From contig JAJFJG010000032.1 in NCBI GenBank assembly GCA_021774265.1, positions 1 to 32,695 on the forward strand: a stretch of DNA of 32,695 bases, written 5' to 3'. Made by a program: the position numbers and the translations under genes. This stretch comes from Nitrosomonas sp. (GTDB taxonomy: Bacteria > Pseudomonadota > Gammaproteobacteria > Burkholderiales > Nitrosomonadaceae). Position 1 is the first letter of the stretch; each line of letters opens with the position of its first letter. Shown here piece by piece: positions 1 through 6,727 of this stretch. The notes under the pieces were generated by a model. It saw only the letters and a program-made list of their open reading frames with translations. It was not told the DNA's origin and made no database searches.

Positions 1-74
1 TCTGTGACTAAGGAGACTGCTTCTTCTTTGAATTGCTTGGTATAAGTTTTATTTTTACGTTTTGATGATGTCAT
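1..74 (-). CDS. IS3-family transposase OrfA, N-terminal fragment cut by window edge
   Basis: Read leftward, an ATG at 74-72 opens a frame that runs off the window: MTSSKRKNKTYTKQFKEE followed by AVSLVT. The pattern (basic start, then YTKQFKEEAVSLV) is the usual beginning of the helix-turn-helix OrfA of IS3/IS911-type elements, which binds the element ends. A GAGG ribosome site sits 5 bases before the ATG. The start overlaps the last 20 bases of the gene at 55-864, so the left end of the element should lie inside or just after that gene's 3' part. Only 24 codons are visible, so the IS subgroup cannot be named. Confidence 0.75.
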   Translation of the reverse strand, partial: MTSSKRKNKTYTKQFKEEAVSLVT

Positions 75-864
75 TTGAACCTCGATAAGTGATTAAATTA
101 TCTCTTATCAATCTGTTCAATTCCATCAACCTAGAACAACCTGGGAATGAGAAAATATCTATCCCTACTAGCCGATTGATCAAAAGTGTATTTATCACAG
201 CTTTAGTAATATGACGATTAAAACCTAAAACTTCAGATGGGTGTGAAATCTCTTCATTTTCAATATATGAATTCTTTAGAGATGACTGAGCGTTTCTTAT
301 TTCATTAAAAATACGATCATATATCTCTTCAGATACTGTCTTTGTATTTTTAAATTTTGAAATTCTTTTTATATACGTACTTATTTTTTTATTATCTTCA
401 ACAAACGTGACTTGTGACAAGAAATCAATAAATAGAGAGGGTATGGCTCCAGACTTATTTCCATTTATCTTTTCCTTAAGTTTATTTTCTATCCCTTTCT
501 TCTGTTTTTTATTTATATTTCCATACTTATATACATTCAAAGAGCTATCTATAAGGTAGTCTCGATTTAACTTTGGAATAAATAATATGTAGTCACAAAA
601 TGAAATTGAAGAAACATAATTATCATATAGCGTCGATAGACTTTCACCAATTTTGGATGGAGGAAGACTACTATGATTCTTACTTTGGACGTCCCAAAGC
701 TTACTGAAATCATCGTTGGCTCCAGTTACATCATTGAAGCAATCCACGGTAATTATCTCAATTTCACCGCTATCACTTCGCATACCCAACAAGTAAAGCA
801 TGGATTTTGTTTCAAAATCTGAAGCCTTTTTATTGTTAATTTCCGTATTTTTAAAAGTATACAA
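55..864 (-). CDS. Nuclease-like hypothetical protein (D...QxK pattern), probable integron cassette gene
   Basis: This 269-residue, AT-rich, lysine/asparagine/serine-rich protein starts at a TTG (864-862) preceded by AGGA at good spacing. Near the N-terminus, E19, D41/D45 and D58-V-Q60-S-K62 sit on a predicted beta-rich stretch (IEIITVDCFNDV, then LWDVQSKNH). This resembles the D...QxK form of the PD-(D/E)xK nuclease fold seen in Mrr and in DUF4297/Cap4-type effectors of anti-phage systems. The rest is mostly helical with no recognised domain. It begins about 55 bases after an attC-like site, as a cassette gene would. Its last codons overlap an IS3 orfA, so the C-terminus may be partly encoded by the element. 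The nuclease assignment rests on motif reading only. Confidence 0.6.
   Translation of the reverse strand: MYTFKNTEINNKKASDFETKSMLYLLGMRSDSGEIEIITVDCFNDVTGANDDFSKLWDVQSKNHSSLPPSKIGESLSTLYDNYVSSISFCDYILFIPKLNRDYLIDSSLNVYKYGNINKKQKKGIENKLKEKINGNKSGAIPSLFIDFLSQVTFVEDNKKISTYIKRISKFKNTKTVSEEIYDRIFNEIRNAQSSLKNSYIENEEISHPSEVLGFNRHITKAVINTLLINRLVGIDIFSFPGCSRLMELNRLIRDNLITYRGSNDIIKT
75..120 (-). promoter_or_regulatory. Inverted repeat over the orfA ribosome site
   Basis: TTGAAC and GATAAG at 75-89 are mirrored by CTTATC and GTTCAA at 104-120, giving an interrupted stem with a 14-base loop. On the leftward strand the orfA ribosome site (GAGG, 83-80) lies in the second arm. A readthrough transcript from upstream could fold and hide this site, a device known from IS10 and IS50 for damping transposase expression. 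That role is inferred. Confidence 0.4.
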
Positions 865-917
865 TTACACATTCCTATATCGGTCTAAGGCTAGATCTAA
901 TCCGCATTCTAGCTAAG

Positions 918-1056
918 CGCTATAACGCCGAGGTAAGCGGCGACCAGCACGGAGCACCGTTTGTGCGCAACAATGGCGAAGCCATGCGCAATAAGGCGCG
1001 GAGTGTGCAGGGCGTCCGAGTGAGCGTAGCGAACGCCTTGACCGATTTGTTAGTCA
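918..1056 (-). repeat. attC-like integron recombination site
   Basis: Read leftward, the site starts with GACTAACAAATCGGTCAAGG at the stop codon of the 1050-1859 gene and ends with CTCGGCGTTATAGC. Between these lie GC-rich, imperfectly mirrored arms and a small apical hairpin (ATGGC-TTC-GCCAT, about 973-985). Inverse core (AAC), core (GTTA), GGTCAAGGCG/CGCTTACC arms and a length near 139 bp fit a long attC site. The core boxes are degenerate: GACTAAC against RYYYAAC and GTTATAG against GTTRRRY. The gene's TAA stop falls inside the inverse core, as is common for cassettes. GC-rich DNA between two AT-richer genes supports a separate origin. Confidence 0.7.
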
Positions 1057-1859
1057 ACTTTTATCACCGCACTACCAGCGTTACGACTCCATTTTTCTCT
1101 GATGTATGTAGAAATGTTGCTCAAAATCGAGTTCTCGCCTGCACACCATTTGAGATGAGGTGACTCCACCGCAGTGGGTTGGGACAAGAAAAAGCCAGAG
1201 TATGCAACCATAGCCTGCTCATCCTCCGAAATTAAGTAGACTGGAAGACCGATAAGCTCATCGTAGGTTCTGACTTCCAACTTTCCCCGAAAGTCTTTCT
1301 GATCGATATTCTGTAAAAGGCTTAAAAATCGCTGTATATCGGCCTTGAAACTTTCAGGTGTGAACTCTTCTCCCAACTCATTTGCCCTATGCAAAACGTT
1401 GACTGAATCGGGATCTAACACAAGCATATTTACGTTCACCCCTTTTTCTAAGGCTGACCTTAGTTTATTGATCCACATTCCCGCACCCACCGGGAACGTA
1501 TCCAACCACCACAGCGTTTGACCAGGCCTCATTTCCTTGAACAAGAACGGGAAGTCGATGTGGTCTACAAACCCCATCAATCCATACTTTCCTTTCGCTG
1601 TTATTATTTCTTCGATCTTTGCATCTAACAGTTCTCCGAGTTCTTTTTTCCTTGTCGCATCGTCAGACGGTTTGATCAAAATCGAATAGAGCAAGCTGAT
1701 GACTACGGAGACCGTTAAAAACGAACCAGCTAGTTTCATTACGTGACCGATTTTTGGCGAAGCGATCTCAACGTCAGGGTAATAAGCTAAGAGCACAAGA
1801 CCTATCAGAAAAGAGATTAGACTGGTTACGTAAGCCCAACGCCTTCGTTCTCGGTTCAT
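1050..1859 (-). CDS. Two-helix membrane protein with PLD-like domain (integron cassette gene)
   Basis: This is a 269-residue protein. The ATG at 1859 follows a very purine-rich ribosome site (AGGGGGGAACA). Two hydrophobic helices (about 11-27 and 43-63) anchor it, followed by a charged linker (66-90). A cytosolic domain (about 95-255) contains TLWWLDTFPVGAGMW, then LEKGVNVNMLVLDPDSVN, then LPVYLISEDEQ. This arrangement resembles phospholipase-D-like folds, but no HxKxxxxD catalytic motif is present, so it may bind rather than cut. The stop codon lies in the attC-like site, and a GTTAGAC core box lies 26 bases before the start, so the gene looks like one complete cassette of about 970 bp. Membrane-anchored PLD-like proteins occur in phage-defence cassettes; that role is a guess here. 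Confidence 0.7.
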   Translation of the reverse strand: MNRERRRWAYVTSLISFLIGLVLLAYYPDVEIASPKIGHVMKLAGSFLTVSVVISLLYSILIKPSDDATRKKELGELLDAKIEEIITAKGKYGLMGFVDHIDFPFLFKEMRPGQTLWWLDTFPVGAGMWINKLRSALEKGVNVNMLVLDPDSVNVLHRANELGEEFTPESFKADIQRFLSLLQNIDQKDFRGKLEVRTYDELIGLPVYLISEDEQAMVAYSGFFLSQPTAVESPHLKWCAGENSILSNISTYIREKWSRNAGSAVIKVD

Positions 1860-1884
1860 TGTTCCCCCCTTTTGGTATTTTTTT

Positions 1885-1891
1885 GTCTAAC
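1885..1891 (-). other. Integron-type core site (GTTAGAC) at cassette boundary
   Basis: Read leftward, GTTAGAC matches the GTTRRRY core exactly and lies 26 bases before the start codon of the PLD-like membrane gene, where the left boundary of a cassette is expected. No paired inverse core or long palindrome is visible beyond it, and no integrase gene follows. It could be an insertion at a secondary site, or the remnant of an attI or attC site. Confidence 0.45.
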
Positions 1892-1900
1892 AGCATATTC

Positions 1901-2034
1901 ATGAGGATCGAATCCTCATAAATATTATTATAGGGAAGCCCATCTTTAATAGAAGTTATCATATAACAAAATAACTTCATGATAATATAAATAATATTTA
2001 TTAAAATCACAAATAATCCATATCGGATATGGAT
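1901..2034. repeat. Cluster of three inverted repeats in AT-rich DNA
   Basis: There are three separate dyads. ATGAGGAT-CGA-ATCCTCAT lies at 1901-1919. GAAGTTAT and ATAACTTC lie at 1952-1959 and 1971-1978 with an 11-base loop. ATCCATATC and GATATGGAT are split by one G at 2016-2034. None has a T-run suited to an intrinsic terminator. The cluster fills the gap between the alkB gene and the cassette core site and holds no convincing gene. Confidence 0.6.
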
Positions 2035-2073
2035 CCAGCCTTTTTGTTGATATTAAAATACTGCGTCCACCAT

Positions 2074-2154
2074 CTACCGCAATAAGTTGCCCGGTACGGC
2101 GCGATAGCTCATAGCACGGAGATCACGAATAACAACTACTTTGCCATCGTTCAT
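2074..2154 (-). CDS. Very short ORF overlapping the alkB stop (26 aa)
   Basis: An ATG at 2154 overlaps the alkB TGA (ATGA) and opens 26 codons, MNDGKVVVIRDLRAMSYR followed by AVPGNLLR, ending in TAG at 2074-2076. The ATGA coupling suggests translation after AlkB. The peptide matches nothing I recognise. It may be the surviving 5' end of a third operon gene whose remainder was replaced when the cassette region to the left was acquired, or it may be meaningless. Confidence 0.25.
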   Translation of the reverse strand: MNDGKVVVIRDLRAMSYRAVPGNLLR

Positions 2155-2777
2155 GGCGTATCCCTACTATTATTTACGATCATTCTAAATGTTAAATTAA
2201 CTCTGGGTGACTGGATGGTTTTGGTTGGTGGTAATCTATGCACCCAGTGGGTTTGGGTTGTTCCTTTCATCACTAACAGGCTGCCATGGCCCAGCATAAG
2301 TGAAAGCGTCCGCTTTTCTTTTTTATGCTTAAACGAAAATTTCCTTTCCGCCCCGAAGCTTAAAGAATTAATGGCACCATCTTTTTTTAGATCTTTTTCT
2401 GCATCACTATGCCAAGTCATTCCTTCGGAACCGTCATGATAAAGATTTAAAAGGCATGAATTGAAATGCTCACCACTCACTTGCTCAACCCGTGCTTTCA
2501 AATCCAGCAAATCCGGCGTCCATGGCAAAGCGCGCTTTGTGATTCTTGAATAGGTATATTGAAACGGTGAATCCGCATACCATGCCGCACAACGTTTGGT
2601 AAAAATATGTTTGCCCATAATGATGGCCTCATCAGGCTTCCACGCGATATTCTCCAAAAGCGTCGATAAATAACGATCGGATGCTTCCAGTGATAAAATC
2701 GGCCCGTAATAATTCACCTCACCGTCTCTGGGCAAAAGATTTTCGCGAGGATCTAAGATATGTGCAAATAAGTCCAT
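2151..2777 (-). CDS. AlkB-like 2-oxoglutarate/Fe(II) dioxygenase, DNA dealkylation repair
   Basis: This enzyme oxidatively removes alkyl lesions such as 1-methyladenine and 3-methylcytosine from DNA, using 2-oxoglutarate, O2 and Fe(II). Numbered from the ATG at 2777 (MDLFAHIL, 208 residues), the iron ligands are H123 and D125 (TWHSDAE) and H180 (HWVH). The 2-oxoglutarate-binding arginines are R192 and R198 (RVNLTFR). This layout and length resemble the ALKBH2/3-like bacterial branch. An alternative ATG at 2807 adds ten residues but overlaps the upstream gene by 28 bases. I prefer 2777, two bases after the upstream stop. The gene is translationally linked to the Ogt-type repair gene, forming an alkylation-damage operon. 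Confidence 0.9.
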   Translation of the reverse strand: MDLFAHILDPRENLLPRDGEVNYYGPILSLEASDRYLSTLLENIAWKPDEAIIMGKHIFTKRCAAWYADSPFQYTYSRITKRALPWTPDLLDLKARVEQVSGEHFNSCLLNLYHDGSEGMTWHSDAEKDLKKDGAINSLSFGAERKFSFKHKKEKRTLSLMLGHGSLLVMKGTTQTHWVHRLPPTKTIQSPRVNLTFRMIVNNSRDTP

Positions 2778-2779
2778 TT

Positions 2780-3622
2780 TTACATTTTCGCCATCGCTGC
2801 TTCCCATCCAATAATCGCCGATTTACGGGTTGTTCCCCACATGTAGCCACCAATTTTCCCACTGGATTGAATCACTCTATGACACGGAATCAGAAATGCG
2901 ACAGGGTTACTGCCAATAGCTGTACCGACGGCTCTGAAAGCTTTCGGTTTTCCAATATGCTGCGCGATATCACGATAGGTTGTTAAATCGCCCATCGGGA
3001 TTTTGAGCAGACTTTCCCAGACCTTGAGTTGAAACGATGTGCCGTTCAAATGGAGCTTAATTTCATCCAGCCGTGACCAGTCCTTTTGAAAAATAAACAA
3101 GGCATCCTGTTGAAATTTATCCACCATTTGAACATATAAAGCATTAGGAAAATGCTTTTTAAGGTTACTAAGCGCCAAAGTCTCATCCGCTTCAAAGGCC
3201 ACTGAGCAAACACCCCTGGATGTCGACGCTACCATTAACGTTCCAAACGGACTTTCAGCGAAACAGTAATTGATGCGCAGTCCCTCACCGCCATTTTTAA
3301 ATTCACCCGGCGTCATTCTTTCAATATTGACGAACAGGTCGTGTAAGCGACTGGAACCTGACAATCCTGTTTCATGAGCGGCATCTAACAGGCTGGGTCG
3401 CCCATTCCTCAAAAGATTCTTGGCATATTCCAAGCTGAGATATTGTATGAATTTCTTGGGACTGACACCGGCCCAATCGGAAAATAGTCGCTGAAAATAA
3501 AACGGGCTTAGATGAACCGCTGCCGCAATGTCATCCAAAGAAGGCTGTTTCTTAGAATTTTCTTTGATGTATTCGATTGCCTTGGCAATTCGATCAAAAT
3601 GAATTTTCTCTTGATGAATCAT
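2780..3622 (-). CDS. AraC-type HTH fused to O6-methylguanine-DNA methyltransferase (Ada-like)
   Basis: This 280-residue protein combines an AraC-family DNA-binding region (about 10-110; two helix-turn-helix units, ending MTPGEF) with an Ogt/MGMT suicide methyltransferase domain (about 115-276). The active site is the PCHRV motif with C247, which accepts the methyl group from O6-methylguanine. The typical Ada N-terminal zinc domain, whose cysteine senses methyl-phosphotriesters, is absent, so activation must differ from E. coli Ada. It is first in a two-gene operon with alkB. Some database entries name such proteins Ada; the domain assignment is firm, the regulatory role inferred. Confidence 0.92.
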   Translation of the reverse strand: MIHQEKIHFDRIAKAIEYIKENSKKQPSLDDIAAAVHLSPFYFQRLFSDWAGVSPKKFIQYLSLEYAKNLLRNGRPSLLDAAHETGLSGSSRLHDLFVNIERMTPGEFKNGGEGLRINYCFAESPFGTLMVASTSRGVCSVAFEADETLALSNLKKHFPNALYVQMVDKFQQDALFIFQKDWSRLDEIKLHLNGTSFQLKVWESLLKIPMGDLTTYRDIAQHIGKPKAFRAVGTAIGSNPVAFLIPCHRVIQSSGKIGGYMWGTTRKSAIIGWEAAMAKM

Positions 3623-3770
3623 TGTTTATATTCATTGATTTATGTTTTTATTTTTAACAGTCTTATAGAATAAGTGCGCATCCTCATAAGAACGACCCGA
3701 ATCTTGCTGACAACGATACAGTAATGTCTCTTGACCGATAATCATATAACAAATCTCATTTTGAACAGAG

Positions 3771-3992
3771 ATGAATAAAATAACGGAGCTGAACGACGAA
3801 CAATGGAAAGTTTTTTACCAACTATTTCTGCTCAAAGACGATTTTATCGTGGGAAACATGTCATCGTTTTTTGCGCCACTTCGGGTTATATTCCCAGTTC
3901 TTTTGGACGAAGGCTGGTGAAAACCGGCAGATTAAAGATCGCAGTGAATATCCTGCTACTTGCGGCGGGGTGCTTTTTTCCGGAAGACTTCT
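3771..3992 (+). pseudogene. Decayed N-terminus of an IS5-like transposase
   Basis: A frame from the ATG at 3771 reads MNKITELNDEQWKVFYQLF, close to the LxDEQWxxxxPLL opening of IS5/IS4-type transposases, and stops after about 50 codons. A second frame (to 3992) reads KTGRLKIAVNILLLAAGC and ends FFPEDF. This resembles the GRPKxDDRxAVNGILYLLRTGCQWRxLPxDF block of the same family, with small deletions. The two parts are in different frames and no catalytic DDE region follows, so this is a dead remnant. Terminal inverted repeats were not found. Confidence 0.55.
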
Positions 3993-4037
3993 GATAACAC
4001 ATAACTTAGAATAAGAAAAACCTCCGGATGGATATCA

Positions 4038-6248
4038 ATGGTTTCTACCACAGTCCCTAAAACGCCCGCTTCCCCTATCAGCAATCAGGAGATAGATTCC
4101 TGGCTGGCGTCTGTCATATCCGGGCTTTCATCCGAAGACGGCGCGGTGCTCAGGCGTGCGCTGGATTATTCCCTGCCGCTCTACACTGACCAGAAACTGC
4201 CTTCCGGCGAAGCGGTAACCCGGCACATGTTGGGTACAGTGACAATACTCATCACACTCAAAGTGGATGGTGATACTTTGGCGGCCGGCATGCTCCATGC
4301 CGTGGCTGATTATCTGAATGAATACGTCAAGAAATTGCAGGTGGATTTCAATCCTACGGTTGCCCATCTAGTCGCAGGCGTACAACGAATAAGACGCACT
4401 CAGGCTGTTGGCATCAAGGAAAATGCAGCCCGGCATGGCGCGCAAATCGAGGCTTTTCGCAAAATGCTGTTGGCCATGGCTGAGGATATTCGTGTGGTGG
4501 TCATTACGCTGGCGAGTCGTGTGCAAACCATGCGCTACGCTGCCGCAAACGATGTTCCGGGGCGCACGGAAATCGCGCGCAGGACACAGGACATCTTTGC
4601 ACCACTGGCCAACCGGCTTGGATTATGGCAGGTAAAGTGGGAGCTGGAGGATTTGTCGCTGCGTATGCTCGAGCCGGTGCGCTATAAGAAAATCGCCCAC
4701 TTATTGGAAGAAACCCGTGCTAGTCGAGAACAATACATTGCTCGCGTTGTTGCTGAGTTACAGCATGAGTTACAGCAAACAGATATTCCGGCGGAAGTCG
4801 TTGGGCGCCCCAAGCATATTTACAGCATCCACAAAAAAATGAAACATAAAGATCTGGATTTCAGCGAAATCTACGATGCGCGTGCGGTAAGGATTCTGGT
4901 CGATGACATAAAAAATTGCTATACCGCGCTGGGCATTGTGCATAATTTATGGACACCCATTCCAAAGGAGTTTGACGACTACATTGCCAAGCCAAAAGGT
5001 AACAACTATCGCTCCCTGCATACTGCCGTGACTGGCCCGGAAAACAAAGTGGTGGAAGTACAGATACGCACGCACGAAATGCACCGCCATTCCGAGTTGG
5101 GCGTGGCCGCCCACTGGCGCTACAAGGAAGGAACAAGACGCGACGCCCGTTATGAGGAAAAAATTACCTGGTTACGGCAAATACTGGAATGGAAAAATGA
5201 TGTATCGGATGCGGAAGAATTGGCTGGGCATTTTAAAACCGCATTGTTCGAGGACTCAGTTTATGTGTTGACCCCGCAGGGCAGCGTGATCGCCTTGCCC
5301 AAAGGCGCTACACCGGTGGATTTTGCTTATCATGTGCATACTGATCTGGGACACCGTTGCCGTGGCGCAAAGGTGGATGGCGCTATTGTTTCGCTTTATT
5401 ACCCGTTGCAAAACGCGCAGCAAGTGGAAATTATCCCGGCCAAGCAGGGTGGGCCCAGTCGAGACTGGCTTAATCCTGCTTTGGGTTATCTCAAAAGCCA
5501 CCGCGCCCGATCAAAAGCCAGGCAATGGTTTAACAATCAACAGCTTGAAACCACGCTAGCGCAAGGCAAAACAATCGTGGAGAAGGCTTTGCAGCGTCAA
5601 GGCATGACGGCAATAGGTCTTGAAAAATTTGCCGGTAAATTTAATTTTGCCAAACTGAACGATTTTTTCATCGCAGTGGCTAAAGGAGATATTAGTAACC
5701 ATCAGTTGGAAACGGCCTTAAGCAGCCGAGCAGAAGCGACCATCACGCAGCCGGATTTACTGTCTGACAAAAACATCATTGCACGACCCGTTTCCCAGCA
5801 AACAGATAGCGGTATACTGGTGGTCGGTGTCGACAAATTACTCACGGTACTGGCGAAATGTTGCAAGCCTGCACCTCCCGACCTGATTGTCGGTTTTGTT
5901 TCCACACGCGGGCGCGGCATTGTGATTCATCGCCAAGACTGCAGCAGTTTGTCGCAGTTATCGAATGAAAGCGCTGAGCGTTTGGTTGCAGCGGATTGGG
6001 GTTCATTGCATGATAAGCACTACCCGGTTGATGTGATGATTGAAGCGCACGATAGGCAATGGTTACTACGCGATATTTCCGATATTTTGTCACGCGAAAA
6101 AATCAATGTGATCGCAATCAATGCCCAAAGCCGTCATATGAGGGCTACGATAAAACTAACAGTGGAAGTTAGCGACATAGCCCAATTATATCGCGTTATA
6201 GGGTTGATAAAGGGGATGCCTGGCATGATATCAGCGGCGCGCAAGTAA
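4038..6248 (+). CDS. relA: RelA-type (p)ppGpp synthetase
   Basis: This ribosome-associated enzyme makes the alarmone (p)ppGpp from GTP/GDP and ATP on amino-acid starvation. It has 736 residues, the normal RelA length. The N-terminal pseudo-hydrolase domain (about 30-200) lacks the HD metal motif: the corresponding segment reads MLHAVADYL. It is therefore probably synthetase-only. The synthetase domain (about 240-370) contains GRPKHIYSIHKKM and EFDD at 311-314; the acidic form of this loop marks RelA rather than bifunctional SpoT/Rel. A TGS domain (about 405-465), helical and zinc-finger-like parts (CCKPAPPD), and a C-terminal ACT domain (about 660-735) follow. The gene stands alone, with hairpins downstream. 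Confidence 0.95.
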   Translation: MVSTTVPKTPASPISNQEIDSWLASVISGLSSEDGAVLRRALDYSLPLYTDQKLPSGEAVTRHMLGTVTILITLKVDGDTLAAGMLHAVADYLNEYVKKLQVDFNPTVAHLVAGVQRIRRTQAVGIKENAARHGAQIEAFRKMLLAMAEDIRVVVITLASRVQTMRYAAANDVPGRTEIARRTQDIFAPLANRLGLWQVKWELEDLSLRMLEPVRYKKIAHLLEETRASREQYIARVVAELQHELQQTDIPAEVVGRPKHIYSIHKKMKHKDLDFSEIYDARAVRILVDDIKNCYTALGIVHNLWTPIPKEFDDYIAKPKGNNYRSLHTAVTGPENKVVEVQIRTHEMHRHSELGVAAHWRYKEGTRRDARYEEKITWLRQILEWKNDVSDAEELAGHFKTALFEDSVYVLTPQGSVIALPKGATPVDFAYHVHTDLGHRCRGAKVDGAIVSLYYPLQNAQQVEIIPAKQGGPSRDWLNPALGYLKSHRARSKARQWFNNQQLETTLAQGKTIVEKALQRQGMTAIGLEKFAGKFNFAKLNDFFIAVAKGDISNHQLETALSSRAEATITQPDLLSDKNIIARPVSQQTDSGILVVGVDKLLTVLAKCCKPAPPDLIVGFVSTRGRGIVIHRQDCSSLSQLSNESAERLVAADWGSLHDKHYPVDVMIEAHDRQWLLRDISDILSREKINVIAINAQSRHMRATIKLTVEVSDIAQLYRVIGLIKGMPGMISAARK

Positions 6249-6310
6249 ATGTGAGGTCACATTTAAAGAAGATTAATTCTGAGGAGTCGCTGATTTAATC
6301 AACGACTCCT
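6246..6310 (+). terminator. Tandem hairpins after relA
   Basis: TAAATGTGA and TCACATTTA (6246-6265, two-base loop) include the relA stop codon. A second hairpin follows at 6282-6310: AGGAGTCG and CGACTCCT with an inner TGATT-T-AATCA. Neither has a strong T-run, so they may stop transcription poorly or act as 3'-end stabilisers. The second could serve the opposing lipoprotein gene as well. Confidence 0.5.
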
Positions 6311-6358
6311 TATATGATGATCTATAACAGTCTAAGACATCTTATCTAACTAGTAGCC

Positions 6359-6727
6359 TTAATAGTTGTCGTCAGTTACTTCTTCAATTTCATCACCAGC
6401 TTCATTGATTCCATCTTCGACAGCATCAACAGCATCCGATCCAACATCTTCAGTTTCGTCGACAATATCTGAAGCAGCGTCATCGGAAGCATCGGAAGCC
6501 ATTTCTTGCGTATCATCAACAGCTTCAGAAATCGCATCAACAGCTGATTCTGCAGCATCTGAAACAAAATCCGCAGCATCAGAAGCAGCTTCTTTAGTGG
6601 CTTCTATTACATCAGAGGCCATTTCGCTCACATCCTCGGCGGCTTGATTTGCTGTTTCTTTGGCATTATCACAACCAAAAATCAATAATGTTGAGGTGAT
6701 CACAAGCATGTAAAAAATCTTTTTCAT
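6359..6727 (-). CDS. Acidic, alanine-rich repetitive lipoprotein
   Basis: This 122-residue protein has a lipoprotein signal (MKKIFYMLVITSTLLIFGC, lipobox LIFGC, modified cysteine at residue 19). The mature part is almost entirely A, D, E, S and V in short irregular repeats (ASDAADFVSDAAESAVDA, then DDAASDIVDETEDVGSDA). The spacing suits a long amphipathic, strongly acidic helix or coiled coil, somewhat like Lpp-type or entericidin-like envelope lipoproteins but with no clear family match. A good ribosome site (AAGGA) precedes the ATG. The gene is convergent with relA and divergent from the TonB receptor. Low-complexity DNA makes repeat-length change likely. Confidence 0.8.
   Translation of the reverse strand: MKKIFYMLVITSTLLIFGCDNAKETANQAAEDVSEMASDVIEATKEAASDAADFVSDAAESAVDAISEAVDDTQEMASDASDDAASDIVDETEDVGSDAVDAVEDGINEAGDEIEEVTDDNY

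Noticed and set aside
963-1163. Rightward 66-codon frame across the attC-like site
   Set aside because: It lies mostly inside the palindrome and the end of the cassette gene, and has no ribosome site or family match.
1901-1919. ATGAGGAT-CGA-ATCCTCAT as a tRNA T-arm
   Set aside because: The loop phase does not fit TTCRANN and there is no anticodon or acceptor stem nearby.
1952-1978. GAAGTTAT...ATAACTTC as a loxP-like site
   Set aside because: The arms are in the opposite order to loxP and the spacer does not match; similarity is to short halves only.
1774-2010. Leftward 78-codon frame crossing the GTTAGAC core and the start of the membrane gene
   Set aside because: It overlaps the strong ribosome site and start of the real gene in another frame and has AT-rich, random-looking composition.
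3803-3994. Intact 63-codon gene upstream of relA
   Set aside because: It is better explained as one frame of a decayed IS5-like transposase; part of the signal is in another frame.
6366-6647. Serine/alanine-rich rightward frame of 93 codons
   Set aside because: It is the exact antisense of the lipoprotein repeats, opened by codon periodicity, with no ribosome site.
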